From contig JALOLA010000006.1 of NCBI GenBank assembly GCA_025456205.1, forward strand, positions 23,057-87,056: a stretch of 64,000 nucleotides of DNA. Reading direction: 5' to 3'. The stretch comes from Acidobacteriota bacterium (GTDB taxonomy: Bacteria > Acidobacteriota > Aminicenantia > UBA2199). Both the position numbers and the translations under genes were made by a program. How positions within the stretch are numbered: position 1 is the stretch's first letter; each line of letters starts with the position of its first letter. This document shows, piece after piece, positions 34,425-45,506 of this stretch. A model generated the notes under the pieces. That model was not told where the DNA came from and ran no database searches. It saw nothing but the letters and a program-made list of their open reading frames with translations.

Positions 34425-36506
34425 ATGCAAAAATCAATCCAGATCGCAATAGAGGGTTCTACCCTTAAAATCGACATCCACCGCTGGGCCCGCCAGTCCA
34501 ACGGCTCGGCCCTGCTCACCTACAAGGACAACATGATCCTGGTCACCGCCAACATGCGGGACGAGGCGAAAGAGGGGCAGGATTTCCTGCCGCTCATGGT
34601 CGATTTCCGCGAGAACACGTACTCTGCCGGCAAGATCCCCGGCGGTTTCTTCAAGCGCGAGGGCAAGCCCTCTGAAAAGGAAGTGCTGCTCTCCCGCCTG
34701 ATCGACCGTCCCATCCGCCCCCTGTTCCCCGAGAACTACCACCACGACACCCAGGTGATCGCCATGCTGCTCTCGGCTGACTTCAGCATCGATTACGACG
34801 CCATGGGCATCATCGGCGCCTCCGCCGCCCTGCTCTCCTCGACCATCCCCTTCACCACCCCGCTGGCCGCCGTCAAGATCGGCTGGAAGGCCGGGCAGTA
34901 TGTCATCAATCCCGGCCTGGACATGCGCAAGGAACTGGACATGATCCTGCTGGTGGCCGGCACGGAGAGCGAGGTGGTCATGCTCGAGGCCGGCGGCAAC
35001 GAGTTCTCCGACCAGGTGTTCCTGGAAGGGCTGCGCCGGGCCAAGGAAGTGATCTCCGCCATCTGCCAGGCGCAGAAGGAGCTGATCAATCCCGATAAAA
35101 TGGCCCTCACTCCCAAGCCGGAGACGGCCGCCCTGGCCGCCGATATCCGCGGGAGATTCTCCGCCCAGATCCGCGACGCCATCTTCACCCAGGACCGCGT
35201 GCTGCGCCGCCTCAAGATCAAGGCCATCATGGAGGAGATCCAGCAGGGCAAGGACGACCCGGCGGAGATCAGCCGCATCAAGGGCGCCTTCGAGGCCGTC
35301 GAAGCCCAGGTCTTTCGCGAGACGCTCCTGAAGGAAAAGCGGCGCACCGACAACCGCTCCTACACCGAGATCCGCCCGATCTCCATCGAGCTGGGCATCC
35401 TGCCGCGCGTCCACGGCTCGGCTGTCTTCACCCGCGGCGAGACCCAGTCGCTTTCGACCGTCACCCTGGGCTCCGAGGACGATGCCCAGCGCCTGGACCT
35501 TCTCAGCGGCGAGGATTTCAAGAAGAAGTTCCTCCTGCACTATAACTTCCCGCCCTTTTCGGTGGGCGAGGTCAGCTTCCTCAGGGGAGCGGGCCGCCGC
35601 GAGATCGGGCATGGCAACCTGGCCGAGAAGGCCCTGAAGCAGATCATCCCGGACAATGAAGCGTTCCCCTACACCATCCGCGTGGTCTCCGACATCCTGG
35701 AATCGAACGGTTCCTCCTCCATGGCCACGGTCTGCGGCGGCACGCTGGCCCTGATGAACGCCGGCGTGCCCATCAAGGCGCCGGTGGCCGGCATCGCCAT
35801 GGGCCTGGTCAAGGAGGGCAACGAATTCGCCGTCCTGACCGACATCGCCGGCTACGAGGACCATTTCGGCGACATGGACTTCAAGGTCGCGGGCACCGAA
35901 AAGGGCATCACCGCCATCCAGCTGGACATCAAGATCGGCGGCCTGACCGACGAGGTCATCCGCCGCACCATCGAGGACGCCCGCGCCGCCTACCTGGCCA
36001 TCCTGGCCAAGATGAAGCAGGCCATTCCCGCGCCGTCGACAAAGCTGTCCGAGTACGCCCCGGTGATCCTGACCATGATGATCAACGTCGACAAGATCCG
36101 CGACCTGATCGGCCCGGGCGGCAAGACCATCAAGGAGCTCGTGGCCACCTTCAACGCCAAGATCAACGTCGAGGACGATGGCAAGGTCTCCATCGCCGCC
36201 GCCAACCGCGAGCTGGGGGAGAGGGTGATGGCCCGCATCGAGGAGCTGACCGGCTCTCCCGAGGTCGACAAGGTCTACAACGGCAAGATCAACCGCATCG
36301 AGGATTACGGCCTGTTCGTGGAGATCATGCCCGGCGTCACCGGGCTGCTGCACGTTTCCGAGGTCTCCCAGCGCCGCATCCGCGATGTCCGCCAGGAATA
36401 CAAGCTGGGCGACATGATCGAGGTCAAAGTGATGTCCCTGGACCGCGACGGCAAGATGAAGCTGAGCCACAAGGTCCTGGAGAACAGCTCGCGCAGCGGG
36501 GAATGA
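34425..36506 (+). CDS. pnp: Polyribonucleotide nucleotidyltransferase (PNPase)
   Basis: 693 aa, the family length. Two RNase PH domains: domain 1 has GGFFKREGKPSEKEVLLSRL, and domain 2 has RGETQSLSTVTLGSEDDAQR and SDILESNGSSSMATVCGGTL with the catalytic region DFKVAGTEKGITAIQLDIKI. The KH domain has DLIGPGGKTIKELV. The S1 domain (KINRIEDYGLFVEIMPGVTG) ends the protein. It degrades RNA phosphorolytically from the 3' end. 19 nt after rpsO, with CAGGAGA before the ATG. Confidence 0.98.
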   Translation: MQKSIQIAIEGSTLKIDIHRWARQSNGSALLTYKDNMILVTANMRDEAKEGQDFLPLMVDFRENTYSAGKIPGGFFKREGKPSEKEVLLSRLIDRPIRPLFPENYHHDTQVIAMLLSADFSIDYDAMGIIGASAALLSSTIPFTTPLAAVKIGWKAGQYVINPGLDMRKELDMILLVAGTESEVVMLEAGGNEFSDQVFLEGLRRAKEVISAICQAQKELINPDKMALTPKPETAALAADIRGRFSAQIRDAIFTQDRVLRRLKIKAIMEEIQQGKDDPAEISRIKGAFEAVEAQVFRETLLKEKRRTDNRSYTEIRPISIELGILPRVHGSAVFTRGETQSLSTVTLGSEDDAQRLDLLSGEDFKKKFLLHYNFPPFSVGEVSFLRGAGRREIGHGNLAEKALKQIIPDNEAFPYTIRVVSDILESNGSSSMATVCGGTLALMNAGVPIKAPVAGIAMGLVKEGNEFAVLTDIAGYEDHFGDMDFKVAGTEKGITAIQLDIKIGGLTDEVIRRTIEDARAAYLAILAKMKQAIPAPSTKLSEYAPVILTMMINVDKIRDLIGPGGKTIKELVATFNAKINVEDDGKVSIAAANRELGERVMARIEELTGSPEVDKVYNGKINRIEDYGLFVEIMPGVTGLLHVSEVSQRRIRDVRQEYKLGDMIEVKVMSLDRDGKMKLSHKVLENSSRSGE

Positions 36507-36546
36507 GCAGAGGGGCGGTCCACCCGCCCGCTCGGGAGGCGTGACC

Positions 36547-37056
36547 ATGCAAGCTAGCCGCCGGGCCGCAGCGGGCGCCGTCCCGCCGCTTCGTGCCGGC
36601 GGGAAGCGCGGCTTCACCCTGATCGAGGTCATCACCGTCACCGTCATCATCGGCGTCCTGGCCGCGGCCGCCCTGCCCCTGGCCCACAACGCCTTCCAGC
36701 GCGAGAAAGAGATCGAGCTGCGCCGCGCCCTGCGCCTGCTGCGCACCGCCATCGACGACTACAAGAAGTTCGTCGAGGACTTCAAGCTCGAGGTGGACGA
36801 GGACACCTACGGTTACCCCGAGAAGCTGGACATCCTGGTCAAGGGCGTCGAGTACAAGGACAAGAAGGGCAAGACCCGCATCATGAAGTTCCTGCGCCGC
36901 ATCCCGGTCGACCCGTTCAGCGGCTCCGGCGAATGGGGCCTGCGCTCCTACCAGGACAAGCTCGGCTCGCGCCGCTGGGGCGGGCAGAACGTCTGGGACG
37001 TCTACTGCGATTCCGACAAGAAGGCGCTCGACGGCACCGACTTCCGCGACTGGTGA
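36547..37056 (+). CDS. Prepilin-type pseudopilin (GspG-like)
   Basis: 169 aa. A 22-residue basic leader precedes the cleavage motif RGFTLIEVITVTVIIGVLA (Glu5 present). The following REKEIELRRALRLLRTAID and RRIPVDPFSGSGEWGLRS resemble GspG/pseudopilins (conserved P-x-DPF motif). C-terminus DSDKKALDGTDFRDW. It may be part of a type II secretion or type IV pilus machine encoded elsewhere. The start was chosen as ATG 36547 over GTG 36541; GGAGG lies just upstream. Confidence 0.85.
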   Translation: MQASRRAAAGAVPPLRAGGKRGFTLIEVITVTVIIGVLAAAALPLAHNAFQREKEIELRRALRLLRTAIDDYKKFVEDFKLEVDEDTYGYPEKLDILVKGVEYKDKKGKTRIMKFLRRIPVDPFSGSGEWGLRSYQDKLGSRRWGGQNVWDVYCDSDKKALDGTDFRDW

Positions 37057-37070
37057 GCGGCGCCGGGGTG

Positions 37071-39260
37071 CTACAGGCTCAGGCTCAGTCCCATGGAGAG
37101 GTCAATGCCCCGGGCCAGGGGAATGTCGGGATCGCCGTTGGCGTAATACGCGCGGTTGAACACGTTGGCGATCTTGGCGAACAGCAGCACGCGGCTGGAG
37201 AAATAGCAGCCGGCCTTGAGATCGCAGACCTGAAAGGCGGGAACGGCGCTCTCTGCCGGGCCCGGCCGGCGTTGCGCCGTCGCGGCCAGCCAGTCCACCT
37301 CGGCCCAAAGCCGGCCCAGCCATAGCTTCGTTCCCAGGAACAGCCGGGCGCTGGGGACGTCGTTCAGCGCGCCGCCGCCGCCGCTGCTGCCGCGATAATA
37401 AAAGCCGTTGCCGAAGATCTCCAGTTTTTGCAGGGGGTAATATTGGAACTCCAGCTCCAGGCCGCGGACGCGGCCGCTCTCGATGTTGGCGTAGGTATAT
37501 GCCGTGCCGCCCAAGGGAAATTTCTCGATCATGCCGCGGATGGAGCATTGAAAAAGAGCGGCGGCGATAAAAAGGTCGCGGCCATGGACCTTGACGCCGG
37601 CGTCGAGGTTGAGGCTTTTTTCCGGCTCCAGGCCCGGATTGCCGACGATCGTGCTGCGGCCGGTGATGCCGGTATAGAATGATTCGCTCAGGGAAGGCTG
37701 GCGGAAGGCCGTGCCGGCGTTGACGAAAAGGGTCAGGCTGTTCCTTATCCTGCGGGTGGCCCCCAGGAAAAACGCCGGCGCCAGCGAGCGGCTTTCCAGG
37801 AAAACCCCGGAAGACCGGGCGCTGCGGCAAAACGATCCCAGGCGAACCCCGGCGAGCCAGTCAAGGCCGTGCGGGGACTGCCAGGAAAGCGTGGAATAGA
37901 GCCCCAGGTCGCCGCGCCGGCCGTCGGCCAGCGGCACGGCAGCCTCGCTCAGAACGCCCTGCTGCCAGGTTTCGTTCACCATCTCCACGCCGCCGCGGCC
38001 GTAGTAATCGATGCCGGATTGCAGGGAGAGCCTTTCGGAAAAACGCTTCTTCAAAAAGGCGCGGAAGCCGAAGTCGAGGGCATCGTTCCGCGACACCTCC
38101 TTCTGGCGCACGGCCGGCCTGACCTTGTTCAGCTCGTAATCGCTGGCGTTGACGAACAAGGCGATATTCAGCGAGCCGGCCGCCGGCCAGCCGTCTTCGC
38201 GATAGGAGAAGTTCAGCAGGCGCGTGTTCTCCTCGGGATAGAAGGAGGACACGGCAAGGTCGTTGGCGCGGTCGGGCTTGCCGACGTCCCGCCCGGCCGA
38301 GCCCAGGAAGCGCAGGCGGAAGCCGCGCTTTTCCGTGTCGTAGCCGATGTCCAATGACCCGGAATAATAGCGATAGCCGGAGTTCAGCACCGTTCCCTTT
38401 CCCGAAGCGTAATTGCCGGCCTGCGCGACCTGGGCGGCAACGAGCCAGGAAAGACCGCCCGCCTTGCCGCGCAGGGAGATGCCACCGTTGAGCTTCTCGT
38501 CAGCGGAATGACCGCTGAGGTTCAGGGTGCAGAACCCGGGCTCGGGATCGCCGCCGGCGCGGGAAAACACCTGGATCACGCCGCCGATGGCATCGGAGCC
38601 GTAAAGGACCGACGAAGCGGAACGGGAGACCTCGACCTGGCGGACCAGCTCCGGGGGGAAGAAATGGCCGGAGGTGCCGGCACTGCGATCGCTGGTAATG
38701 CGCGCCCCGTCGACCAGGAACAGGACGCGCCGCCGCGCCAGGCCGCGGATGCTCGGCGTGACCGCGATGCCGCCCTTGCCGATGAAATGGACCCCGGGCG
38801 AATTCTGGACCGCCTGGGTGACCGATTCGGGCAGTTCCTCGCGCAGCGTCATGCCGCTGATGACCTTCTGGGCCGCCGGGACGGCAATGGCTTTCTCGGC
38901 GCTGTTCATGGCGGTGACGGCCACGTCCTCCTTGAGCTGGCGGACGGGGATCAGGTACACCTTCATGCGCACGGCGGCGCCTCTGAGGGAGATGACCCTT
39001 TTCTCCAGGTGGAACTGGGTGGAAACGAAATGAAGAGTCAGAAAAGGGATGGCTTCATCGACGCTGAAGGCGAAGGCGCCGTCGGCGTCGGTGACGACGG
39101 CGTGCTCACCGTCGGCGACCTTGACGACGATCCCGGCCAGCGGCCGGTCGTGAATGTCGCGCACCGTGCCGCGCACCTCCAGCGCCGCCAGCGGCATGGC
39201 GAGCGTTGTCAGCAGGCAGGCGAGGTAAAGGGATCGGCGCTTTTTTTTTCTTAAGGCCAT
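37071..39260 (-). CDS. TonB-dependent outer membrane receptor
   Basis: 729 aa. Signal peptide (LYLACLLTTLAMPLAALE); a carboxypeptidase-regulatory-like Ig domain (VRGTVRDIHDRPLAGIVVKV); a plug domain with VTQAVQNSPGVHFIGKGGIA, PSIRGLARRRVLFLVDGARI and VEVSRSASSVLYGSDAIGGV; then a 22-strand barrel ending in an aromatic-poor LSMGLSLSL. The shape resembles BtuB/heme-type receptors, but the substrate is unreadable. It ends 14 nt from the convergent pseudopilin gene. It needs TonB/ExbBD energy; an ExbD is at 46144. Confidence 0.93.
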   Translation of the reverse strand: MALRKKKRRSLYLACLLTTLAMPLAALEVRGTVRDIHDRPLAGIVVKVADGEHAVVTDADGAFAFSVDEAIPFLTLHFVSTQFHLEKRVISLRGAAVRMKVYLIPVRQLKEDVAVTAMNSAEKAIAVPAAQKVISGMTLREELPESVTQAVQNSPGVHFIGKGGIAVTPSIRGLARRRVLFLVDGARITSDRSAGTSGHFFPPELVRQVEVSRSASSVLYGSDAIGGVIQVFSRAGGDPEPGFCTLNLSGHSADEKLNGGISLRGKAGGLSWLVAAQVAQAGNYASGKGTVLNSGYRYYSGSLDIGYDTEKRGFRLRFLGSAGRDVGKPDRANDLAVSSFYPEENTRLLNFSYREDGWPAAGSLNIALFVNASDYELNKVRPAVRQKEVSRNDALDFGFRAFLKKRFSERLSLQSGIDYYGRGGVEMVNETWQQGVLSEAAVPLADGRRGDLGLYSTLSWQSPHGLDWLAGVRLGSFCRSARSSGVFLESRSLAPAFFLGATRRIRNSLTLFVNAGTAFRQPSLSESFYTGITGRSTIVGNPGLEPEKSLNLDAGVKVHGRDLFIAAALFQCSIRGMIEKFPLGGTAYTYANIESGRVRGLELEFQYYPLQKLEIFGNGFYYRGSSGGGGALNDVPSARLFLGTKLWLGRLWAEVDWLAATAQRRPGPAESAVPAFQVCDLKAGCYFSSRVLLFAKIANVFNRAYYANGDPDIPLARGIDLSMGLSLSL

Positions 39261-39304
39261 TCACCCTGTGTACGTCCTGAGACGCCGTTTGTTTCGGGCG
39301 GCGG

Positions 39305-39333
39305 TTGCCTGCGCTGTCGTGATTTGCTATCAT
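39305..39333 (+). promoter_or_regulatory. Promoter of tsaD
   Basis: TTGCCT (39305-39310), 17-nt spacer, TATCAT (39328-39333); the ~11-nt leader contains AGGAGG before the GTG start. Confidence 0.5.
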
Positions 39334-39350
39334 GGGCGCCAGGAGGGGGA

Positions 39351-40388
39351 GTGTACGTCCTGGGCATCGAAACCTCGTGCGACGAGACGGCCGTGGCCGT
39401 GATCGAGAGGGGCGACAATAACGCCGTTCTTGCCGAGGCGATCAAGTCGCAGGACGAGCTGCACGCGCCCTTCGGCGGCATTGTCCCCGAGATCGCCGCC
39501 CGCAGCCATTACGAGGTCATCGACCGCCTCTGCCGCCAGGCGCTGCGCCAGGCCCGGGTCGATATCGACGAGATCGAGCTCCTGGCCGTTACGCTGGGGC
39601 CGGGGCTGGTCGGCTCCCTGCTGGTCGGCCTGGCGTTCGCCAAGGGGCTGGCCATGGCCCATGAGCTGCCCCTGGTCGCTGTCGACCATATCGCGGCCCA
39701 TGTCGAGGCGCCGTTCATCAGCCACAAGCACATCGCCTACCCGCTGCTGGCTCTGGTCGTTTCGGGAGGGCACACCTCGCTGTTTTACCAGGAGGAGAAG
39801 TTCGGCGGCCGGGTGATCGCCAAGACCCGGGATGATGCCGCCGGCGAGGTGATGGACAAGGTGGCCAAGCATTTCGGACTGGGGTATCCCGGCGGACCGC
39901 TGCTGGACGCCCTGTATGAAAAGGGCGATGCCGGGCGCTTCCAGTTCACGCGGCCGCGCATGAGCGACGGCGGCGATGATTTTTCCTTTTCCGGCTACAA
40001 GTCGGCGCTGCTCCGCCAGGCCCAGGAGTTGGGGGTGCAGCCGGGGAGCAAGGACTTTCATGACCTCCTGTCGTCCTTTCTGGCCGCCCTGGTCGACTAC
40101 CTGCTGGCCAAGACGCTGGAGGCCGCCGCGCGCCTCCCCGTGCGCTCGCTGCTCGTGTCGGGAGGCGTCAGCCGCAACTCGCTGCTGCGCCGGCGCTTCG
40201 CCGACGCCTGCGCCGCCGCAGGCTTGCCGCTGCACCTGCCCGAACCCCGCTACTGCACCGACAACGCCGCCATGATCGCCTGGCTGGGCTATGAGAAATA
40301 TCTGGCCTTTCCCAACATGAATTATTACGACCTTTTCCTCAATTCCTATTCCCGGGCGTCATTCAGGGCGAGCCAGCGGCACCGGTAG
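39351..40388 (+). CDS. tsaD: tRNA N6-adenosine threonylcarbamoyltransferase
   Basis: 345 aa from GTG 39351 (VYVLGIETSCDETAVAVIE is the family N-terminus; AGGAGG lies directly upstream). The metal-binding HxxxH is in VAVDHIAAHVEAPFI. LALVVSGGHTSLFYQEE and DDAAGEVMDKVAKHFGLGYP follow, with SGGVSRNSLLRRRF and RYCTDNAAMIAWLGYEKYL at the C-terminus. It transfers the threonylcarbamoyl group to A37 of ANN-decoding tRNAs, with TsaB/TsaE elsewhere. Confidence 0.97.
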   Translation: MYVLGIETSCDETAVAVIERGDNNAVLAEAIKSQDELHAPFGGIVPEIAARSHYEVIDRLCRQALRQARVDIDEIELLAVTLGPGLVGSLLVGLAFAKGLAMAHELPLVAVDHIAAHVEAPFISHKHIAYPLLALVVSGGHTSLFYQEEKFGGRVIAKTRDDAAGEVMDKVAKHFGLGYPGGPLLDALYEKGDAGRFQFTRPRMSDGGDDFSFSGYKSALLRQAQELGVQPGSKDFHDLLSSFLAALVDYLLAKTLEAAARLPVRSLLVSGGVSRNSLLRRRFADACAAAGLPLHLPEPRYCTDNAAMIAWLGYEKYLAFPNMNYYDLFLNSYSRASFRASQRHR

Positions 40389-40404
40389 CTCGAAGGGGGC
40401 CTTC

Positions 40405-40423
40405 GTCACGCGTTACGCGTCAC
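40405..40423. repeat. 19-bp repeat, copy 2
   Basis: GTCACGCGTTACGCGTCAC, identical to 23024-23042, in the gap between convergent tsaD and pckA. Confidence 0.7.
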
Positions 40424-40439
40424 GATAGTTCGTTGAGGC

Positions 40440-42083
<1,644 letters not shown>

Positions 42084-42109
42084 GGCTTTCTCCTTTTGTT
42101 AAGGGAGAA

Positions 42110-42138
42110 ATTATAAGACATCGCGGGCATAAAATCAA
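42110..42138 (-). promoter_or_regulatory. Promoter of pckA
   Basis: Minus-strand TTGATT (42133-42138), 17-nt spacer, TATAAT (42110-42115). The ~24-nt leader carries TTTCTCC...GGAGAAA, a small stem that would include the Shine-Dalgarno sequence. Confidence 0.65.
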
Positions 42139-42200
42139 TCCGCGCGCCCTGGAAGCTGAAGCCCGGCCCAGGCTTCCTGGGGCGCGGCAGGCGCGGCGCA

Positions 42201-42230
42201 TTGACAAGCATAACCGAAAAATGCTACAAT
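42201..42230 (+). promoter_or_regulatory. Promoter of rpmE-prfA-prmC
   Basis: TTGACA (42201-42206), 18-nt spacer, TACAAT (42225-42230); start just upstream of GGAGGA and the ATG. Confidence 0.65.
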
Positions 42231-42248
42231 CCGACCTGCGGAGGAACC

Positions 42249-42455
42249 ATGAAGAAAGACATCCATCCCAAATATATGGAATGCACCGTGGTCTGCGCCT
42301 GCGGCAACACGTTCAAGACCCGGTCCACCCTGCCCAAGATTGAAGTGGAGATCTGTTCTTCCTGCCATCCCTTTTTCACCGGCAAGCAGAAGTATGTCGA
42401 CACCGAAGGCCGGATAGAGAAATTCAAGAAAAAGTATGGCTACAAGGAACAGTGA
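42249..42455 (+). CDS. rpmE: 50S ribosomal protein L31 (zinc-binding form)
   Basis: 68 aa from [20 protein letters not shown]. Four cysteines (VCACG and EICSSCHPF) make this the C+ zinc form. [20 protein letters not shown] is the conserved L31 segment. Shine-Dalgarno GGAGGA. The 3' end overlaps prfA by 20 nt. Confidence 0.97.
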   Translation: MKKDIHPKYMECTVVCACGNTFKTRSTLPKIEVEICSSCHPFFTGKQKYVDTEGRIEKFKKKYGYKEQ

Positions 42456-43542
42456 AAAGATATTTTCCTATCTCCAGAAGATCCACGACCGCTTTGAGCA
42501 GATCAGCGCCGAACTGAGCCAGCCCGAAACCGCCCAGCAGCAAAAAAAATTCCGCGATCTTTCCAGGGAACTTTTCTCCCTCAAGCCGCTGGAGGAAAAA
42601 TTCCATCCGCTGCGCAGGCTGCTGGAGCGCCGGCGTGACGCCGAGGGATTGCTGGCCGCCGCCGACGAGAAGGAAATGACCGACCTGGTGCAGGAGGAGA
42701 TCTCGGCCCTGGACGGGGAGGAAGCGGCGCTGGTCGCCGAGGTCGAGGTGCTGATGGTCTCGGACCGCGAAGAGGACAGCCGCAACGCTTTTCTGGAGAT
42801 CCGCGCCGGCGCCGGCGGCGACGAAGCGTCGCTTTTCGCCGGCGACCTGCTGCGCATGTACATGCGCGTGGCCGAGAGGAAAAAATGGAAGGCCGAGGTC
42901 ATCTCCACCACCTATTCGGGCATCGGCGGCATCAAGGAGGTCATCCTCTACGTCAAGGGCACCGAGGTGAACAAGTTCCTCAAGTTCGAGAGCGGCGTGC
43001 ACCGCGTGCAGCGCGTCCCGGCGACGGAAGCCTCGGGCCGCATCCATACCTCGACCGTGACCGTGGCCGTGCTGCCCGAGGTCGAGGACGTCGAGGTCGA
43101 CTTCAATCCCAAGGACATCCGCATCGACACCTACGCAGCCTCGGGCCCCGGCGGCCAGCATGTCAACAAGACCGAGTCGGCCATCCGCGTCACCCACACC
43201 CCCTCCGGCATCGTGGTCACCTGCCAGGACGAGAAATCGCAGCACAAGAACAAGGAAAAAGCGCTCAAGGTCCTGAAGGCCAGGCTTTACGAGCACGAGA
43301 AGAGCAAGCAGAACGAATCGATCGCCCAGAGCCGCAAGTCCCAGGTGGGCTCGGGCGAGCGCTCGGAGAAGATCCGCACCTACAATTTCCCCCAGAATCG
43401 CGTGACCGACCACCGCGTCAGCGGCCGCAACTTCAACGTCGGCTTCATCATCGACGGCGACCTGGACGCCCTGGTGGCCGACCTGACCGAAAGCCACGTG
43501 CGCGCCCGCATCGACGAGAAGATCAAGAGCCTGATCGCCTAG
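42436..43542 (+). CDS. prfA: Peptide chain release factor 1
   Basis: 368 aa. Domain 3 carries the GGQ motif in [40 protein letters not shown] and [20 protein letters not shown] are RF1/RF2-core segments, and RSKQ-like [20 protein letters not shown] and [11 protein letters not shown] follow. RF1 reads UAA and UAG. PrmC, which methylates the GGQ glutamine, is encoded immediately downstream. The start overlaps rpmE. Confidence 0.96.
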   Translation: MATRNSEKIFSYLQKIHDRFEQISAELSQPETAQQQKKFRDLSRELFSLKPLEEKFHPLRRLLERRRDAEGLLAAADEKEMTDLVQEEISALDGEEAALVAEVEVLMVSDREEDSRNAFLEIRAGAGGDEASLFAGDLLRMYMRVAERKKWKAEVISTTYSGIGGIKEVILYVKGTEVNKFLKFESGVHRVQRVPATEASGRIHTSTVTVAVLPEVEDVEVDFNPKDIRIDTYAASGPGGQHVNKTESAIRVTHTPSGIVVTCQDEKSQHKNKEKALKVLKARLYEHEKSKQNESIAQSRKSQVGSGERSEKIRTYNFPQNRVTDHRVSGRNFNVGFIIDGDLDALVADLTESHVRARIDEKIKSLIA

Positions 43543-44375
43543 TGCTCTACTCCGACCTCTTCGCCTGGGCCCTGCGCCGATGCGCCGGGAACGAGCTGCC
43601 CACCGCCATCGAGGTCCTGATCGAGGACTCTTTCTCCCTCAGCCGCAGCCGCTTCTGGATCCAGAAGAACCAGGTCATCCGCGACGCCAAAGGCGTGCGC
43701 CGCTTCCGGCGCCGGCTGCGGCGCCTGCTCGCCGGCGAGCCGCTGGCCTACATCCTGCGCGAGAAGGAATTCTTCGGCCACGCCTTCGCCGTGTCCCCGG
43801 CCGTGCTCGTCCCCAGGCCGGAGACCGAGCTGCTGGTCGAAAAGGCCCTGGAGCTCCTGGGCGGGAAGGCGGCTCGCGTCCTGGATATCGGCGCCGGCAG
43901 CGGCTGCATTGCCATCTCCATCGCCCTGCATGCGCCGGTGGCGGTCACAGCCCTGGAAAAGAGCCGGCCGGCGCTGCGCGTCCTCAAGAGGAACATCGAA
44001 CGCTTCAAGCTGCTGGAAAGGGTGCACCCGCAGGCGGGCGACCTCTTTCCCCCTGCCGGCGAGCCCTATGAAATGATCGTCGCCAATCCCCCCTATCTCT
44101 CGCGGGGCGACTTGCGGCAGGCGCCGCGCAGCGTCCGCTTCTTCGAGCCGGCAGAAGCGCTGGTGGCGGGCGCGAAAGGCACCGAGGCGCTCGAGCGGAT
44201 CATCGCCGGAGCCCCGCGCCAACTGGCCCCGGGCGGCCGTCTTCTGCTCGAGATCGGCCAGGGTCAGCGTCGCTCGGTGAGTGCTTTCCTGAAAGCCGCG
44301 GGGTTGCGCGAGGTCGAATGTGTTCGTGACTATGCCGGCATCGAGCGGGTGATTGTCGCTCAAAAAGACCGTTAA
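43542..44375 (+). CDS. prmC: Release factor glutamine methyltransferase
   Basis: 277 aa from a GTG that overlaps the prfA stop (TAGTG). GEPLAYILREKEFFGHAFAV, VLVPRPETELLVEKAL and LDIGAGSGCIAISIALHAP (motif I) are PrmC-specific, and VANPPYLSRGDL is the NPPY catalytic motif. It methylates Gln of the GGQ motif in RF1/RF2. Translational coupling with prfA fits. Confidence 0.96.
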   Translation: MLYSDLFAWALRRCAGNELPTAIEVLIEDSFSLSRSRFWIQKNQVIRDAKGVRRFRRRLRRLLAGEPLAYILREKEFFGHAFAVSPAVLVPRPETELLVEKALELLGGKAARVLDIGAGSGCIAISIALHAPVAVTALEKSRPALRVLKRNIERFKLLERVHPQAGDLFPPAGEPYEMIVANPPYLSRGDLRQAPRSVRFFEPAEALVAGAKGTEALERIIAGAPRQLAPGGRLLLEIGQGQRRSVSAFLKAAGLREVECVRDYAGIERVIVAQKDR

Positions 44376-44385
44376 GCTGGCTTTT

Positions 44386-44420
44386 CTTCAACTTCGAACT
44401 TCGAACCTTGAACGCCGAAC
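44386..44420. repeat. Low-complexity CTTCGAAC-type repeat
   Basis: Successive TTCAACTTCGAACTTCGAAC and CCTTGAACGCCGAAC units in the gap between convergent prmC and the GlmU-like gene; similar in style to 26412-26529. Confidence 0.45.
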
Positions 44421-45506
44421 TTATTTCTTTCTTTTTCTTAAAACCCAGCCCTTGATGTTCTTCTGGCGCATGCGGGCAACGGCCAACGCGTGGCGAGGCA
44501 CGTCCTCGGTGATGGTGGATCCGGCGCCGACATAGCTGTCGCTATTGACGGTCAGCGGGGCGACCAGTTCCGTGCCCGAGCCGATGAAGACGTTGTCGCC
44601 GATGCGCGTGGGGTTCTTTTTCCGGCCGTCGTAGTTGCAGGTGATGGTGCCGGCACCGATATTGACCTTGCGGCCCACGGTGGCGTCGCCGATGTAGGAT
44701 AGGTGCATGGCCTTGGAGCCCCGGCCCAGCACGCTCTTTTTCATTTCGACGAAATTGCCCATCTTGGCGCCCCGGCGGACCAGCGAGCCGTTGCGCAGGT
44801 GGCAGTAAGGGCCCAGCTGCACGTCTTTTTCCAGGGCGGAATCGCGGATGACCGAACCGGGCAGGATGACGCAGCCGTCGTCTATGCGGGAATTTTCGAT
44901 GAAGCAATTGGGGTAGAGGATGACGTTCCTGCCGATACGGCATTCGCCCCTGATGACGACGCCGGAGGCGATCAGGCAACCCCTGCCGATGACTGGCAGC
45001 CCCTCCAGGTAAAAATTGCCGCGGTTCTCGACGCGCACGCCGTTGTTCTGCAGCCAGCGGAGCTGCATGCCGGTCACGGCGGCCTCGATCGCCAGCGGTT
45101 CGTGCCGCGGATCGAGGAGGGTGATCCCCGCTCTTATTTCCAGGGGGCGAACGGCGGGCAGGGCGCGCAGCCTGGCAAAGACCCCCGCTTTCAGCCCGAG
45201 GCCGTTTTTCTTCAGGAAATCCGGAGAAACGATGAAAAATGGCTTGCCGGAAGGGGAATAACAGGCGTCGGTGCCGCAGTCGAGGTTGCGGACGCGGCGC
45301 TGCAGCTCGCGTCTGCCGGCATCGTCAAGAAGCGGCAGCATGTTGCCCGAGAAGATAAATACCAGCGTAAGGCGGCGGATGGGGCGGGGATGGCTCGCAA
45401 AACGGCAAAAGGGAAAAGCCTGCTCGAGCCAGAAGGCCAGGTCCCTGCCGCGGAACAGATCGTTGCCGGCGCGGGGCCGGGAATGGTCGACGAAAGCGGC
45501 GTTCAT
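44421..45506 (-). CDS. GlmU-like acetyltransferase (LbH domain) without a recognisable pyrophosphorylase domain
   Basis: 361 aa from the ATG at 45506, overlapping the TPR gene by 4 nt. Residues ~165-361 form a left-handed beta-helix closely resembling the GlmU acetyltransferase half: [60 protein letters not shown] and [20 protein letters not shown]. The N-terminal ~160 residues lack the GlmU LAAG..TRM nucleotidyltransferase motif and are not recognised. It may acetylate glucosamine-1-phosphate while a separate enzyme uridylates it, or act on another sugar. Confidence 0.8.
   Translation of the reverse strand: MNAAFVDHSRPRAGNDLFRGRDLAFWLEQAFPFCRFASHPRPIRRLTLVFIFSGNMLPLLDDAGRRELQRRVRNLDCGTDACYSPSGKPFFIVSPDFLKKNGLGLKAGVFARLRALPAVRPLEIRAGITLLDPRHEPLAIEAAVTGMQLRWLQNNGVRVENRGNFYLEGLPVIGRGCLIASGVVIRGECRIGRNVILYPNCFIENSRIDDGCVILPGSVIRDSALEKDVQLGPYCHLRNGSLVRRGAKMGNFVEMKKSVLGRGSKAMHLSYIGDATVGRKVNIGAGTITCNYDGRKKNPTRIGDNVFIGSGTELVAPLTVNSDSYVGAGSTITEDVPRHALAVARMRQKNIKGWVLRKRKK

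Noticed and set aside
34434..36752. 772-codon open frame antisense to pnp
   Set aside because: Same codon-bias artefact; pnp on the other strand has full domain structure.
42885..43541. N-terminal extension of the prmC frame inside prfA
   Set aside because: It is the +1 shadow of prfA; the GTG at 43542 coupled to the prfA stop gives the family N-terminus.
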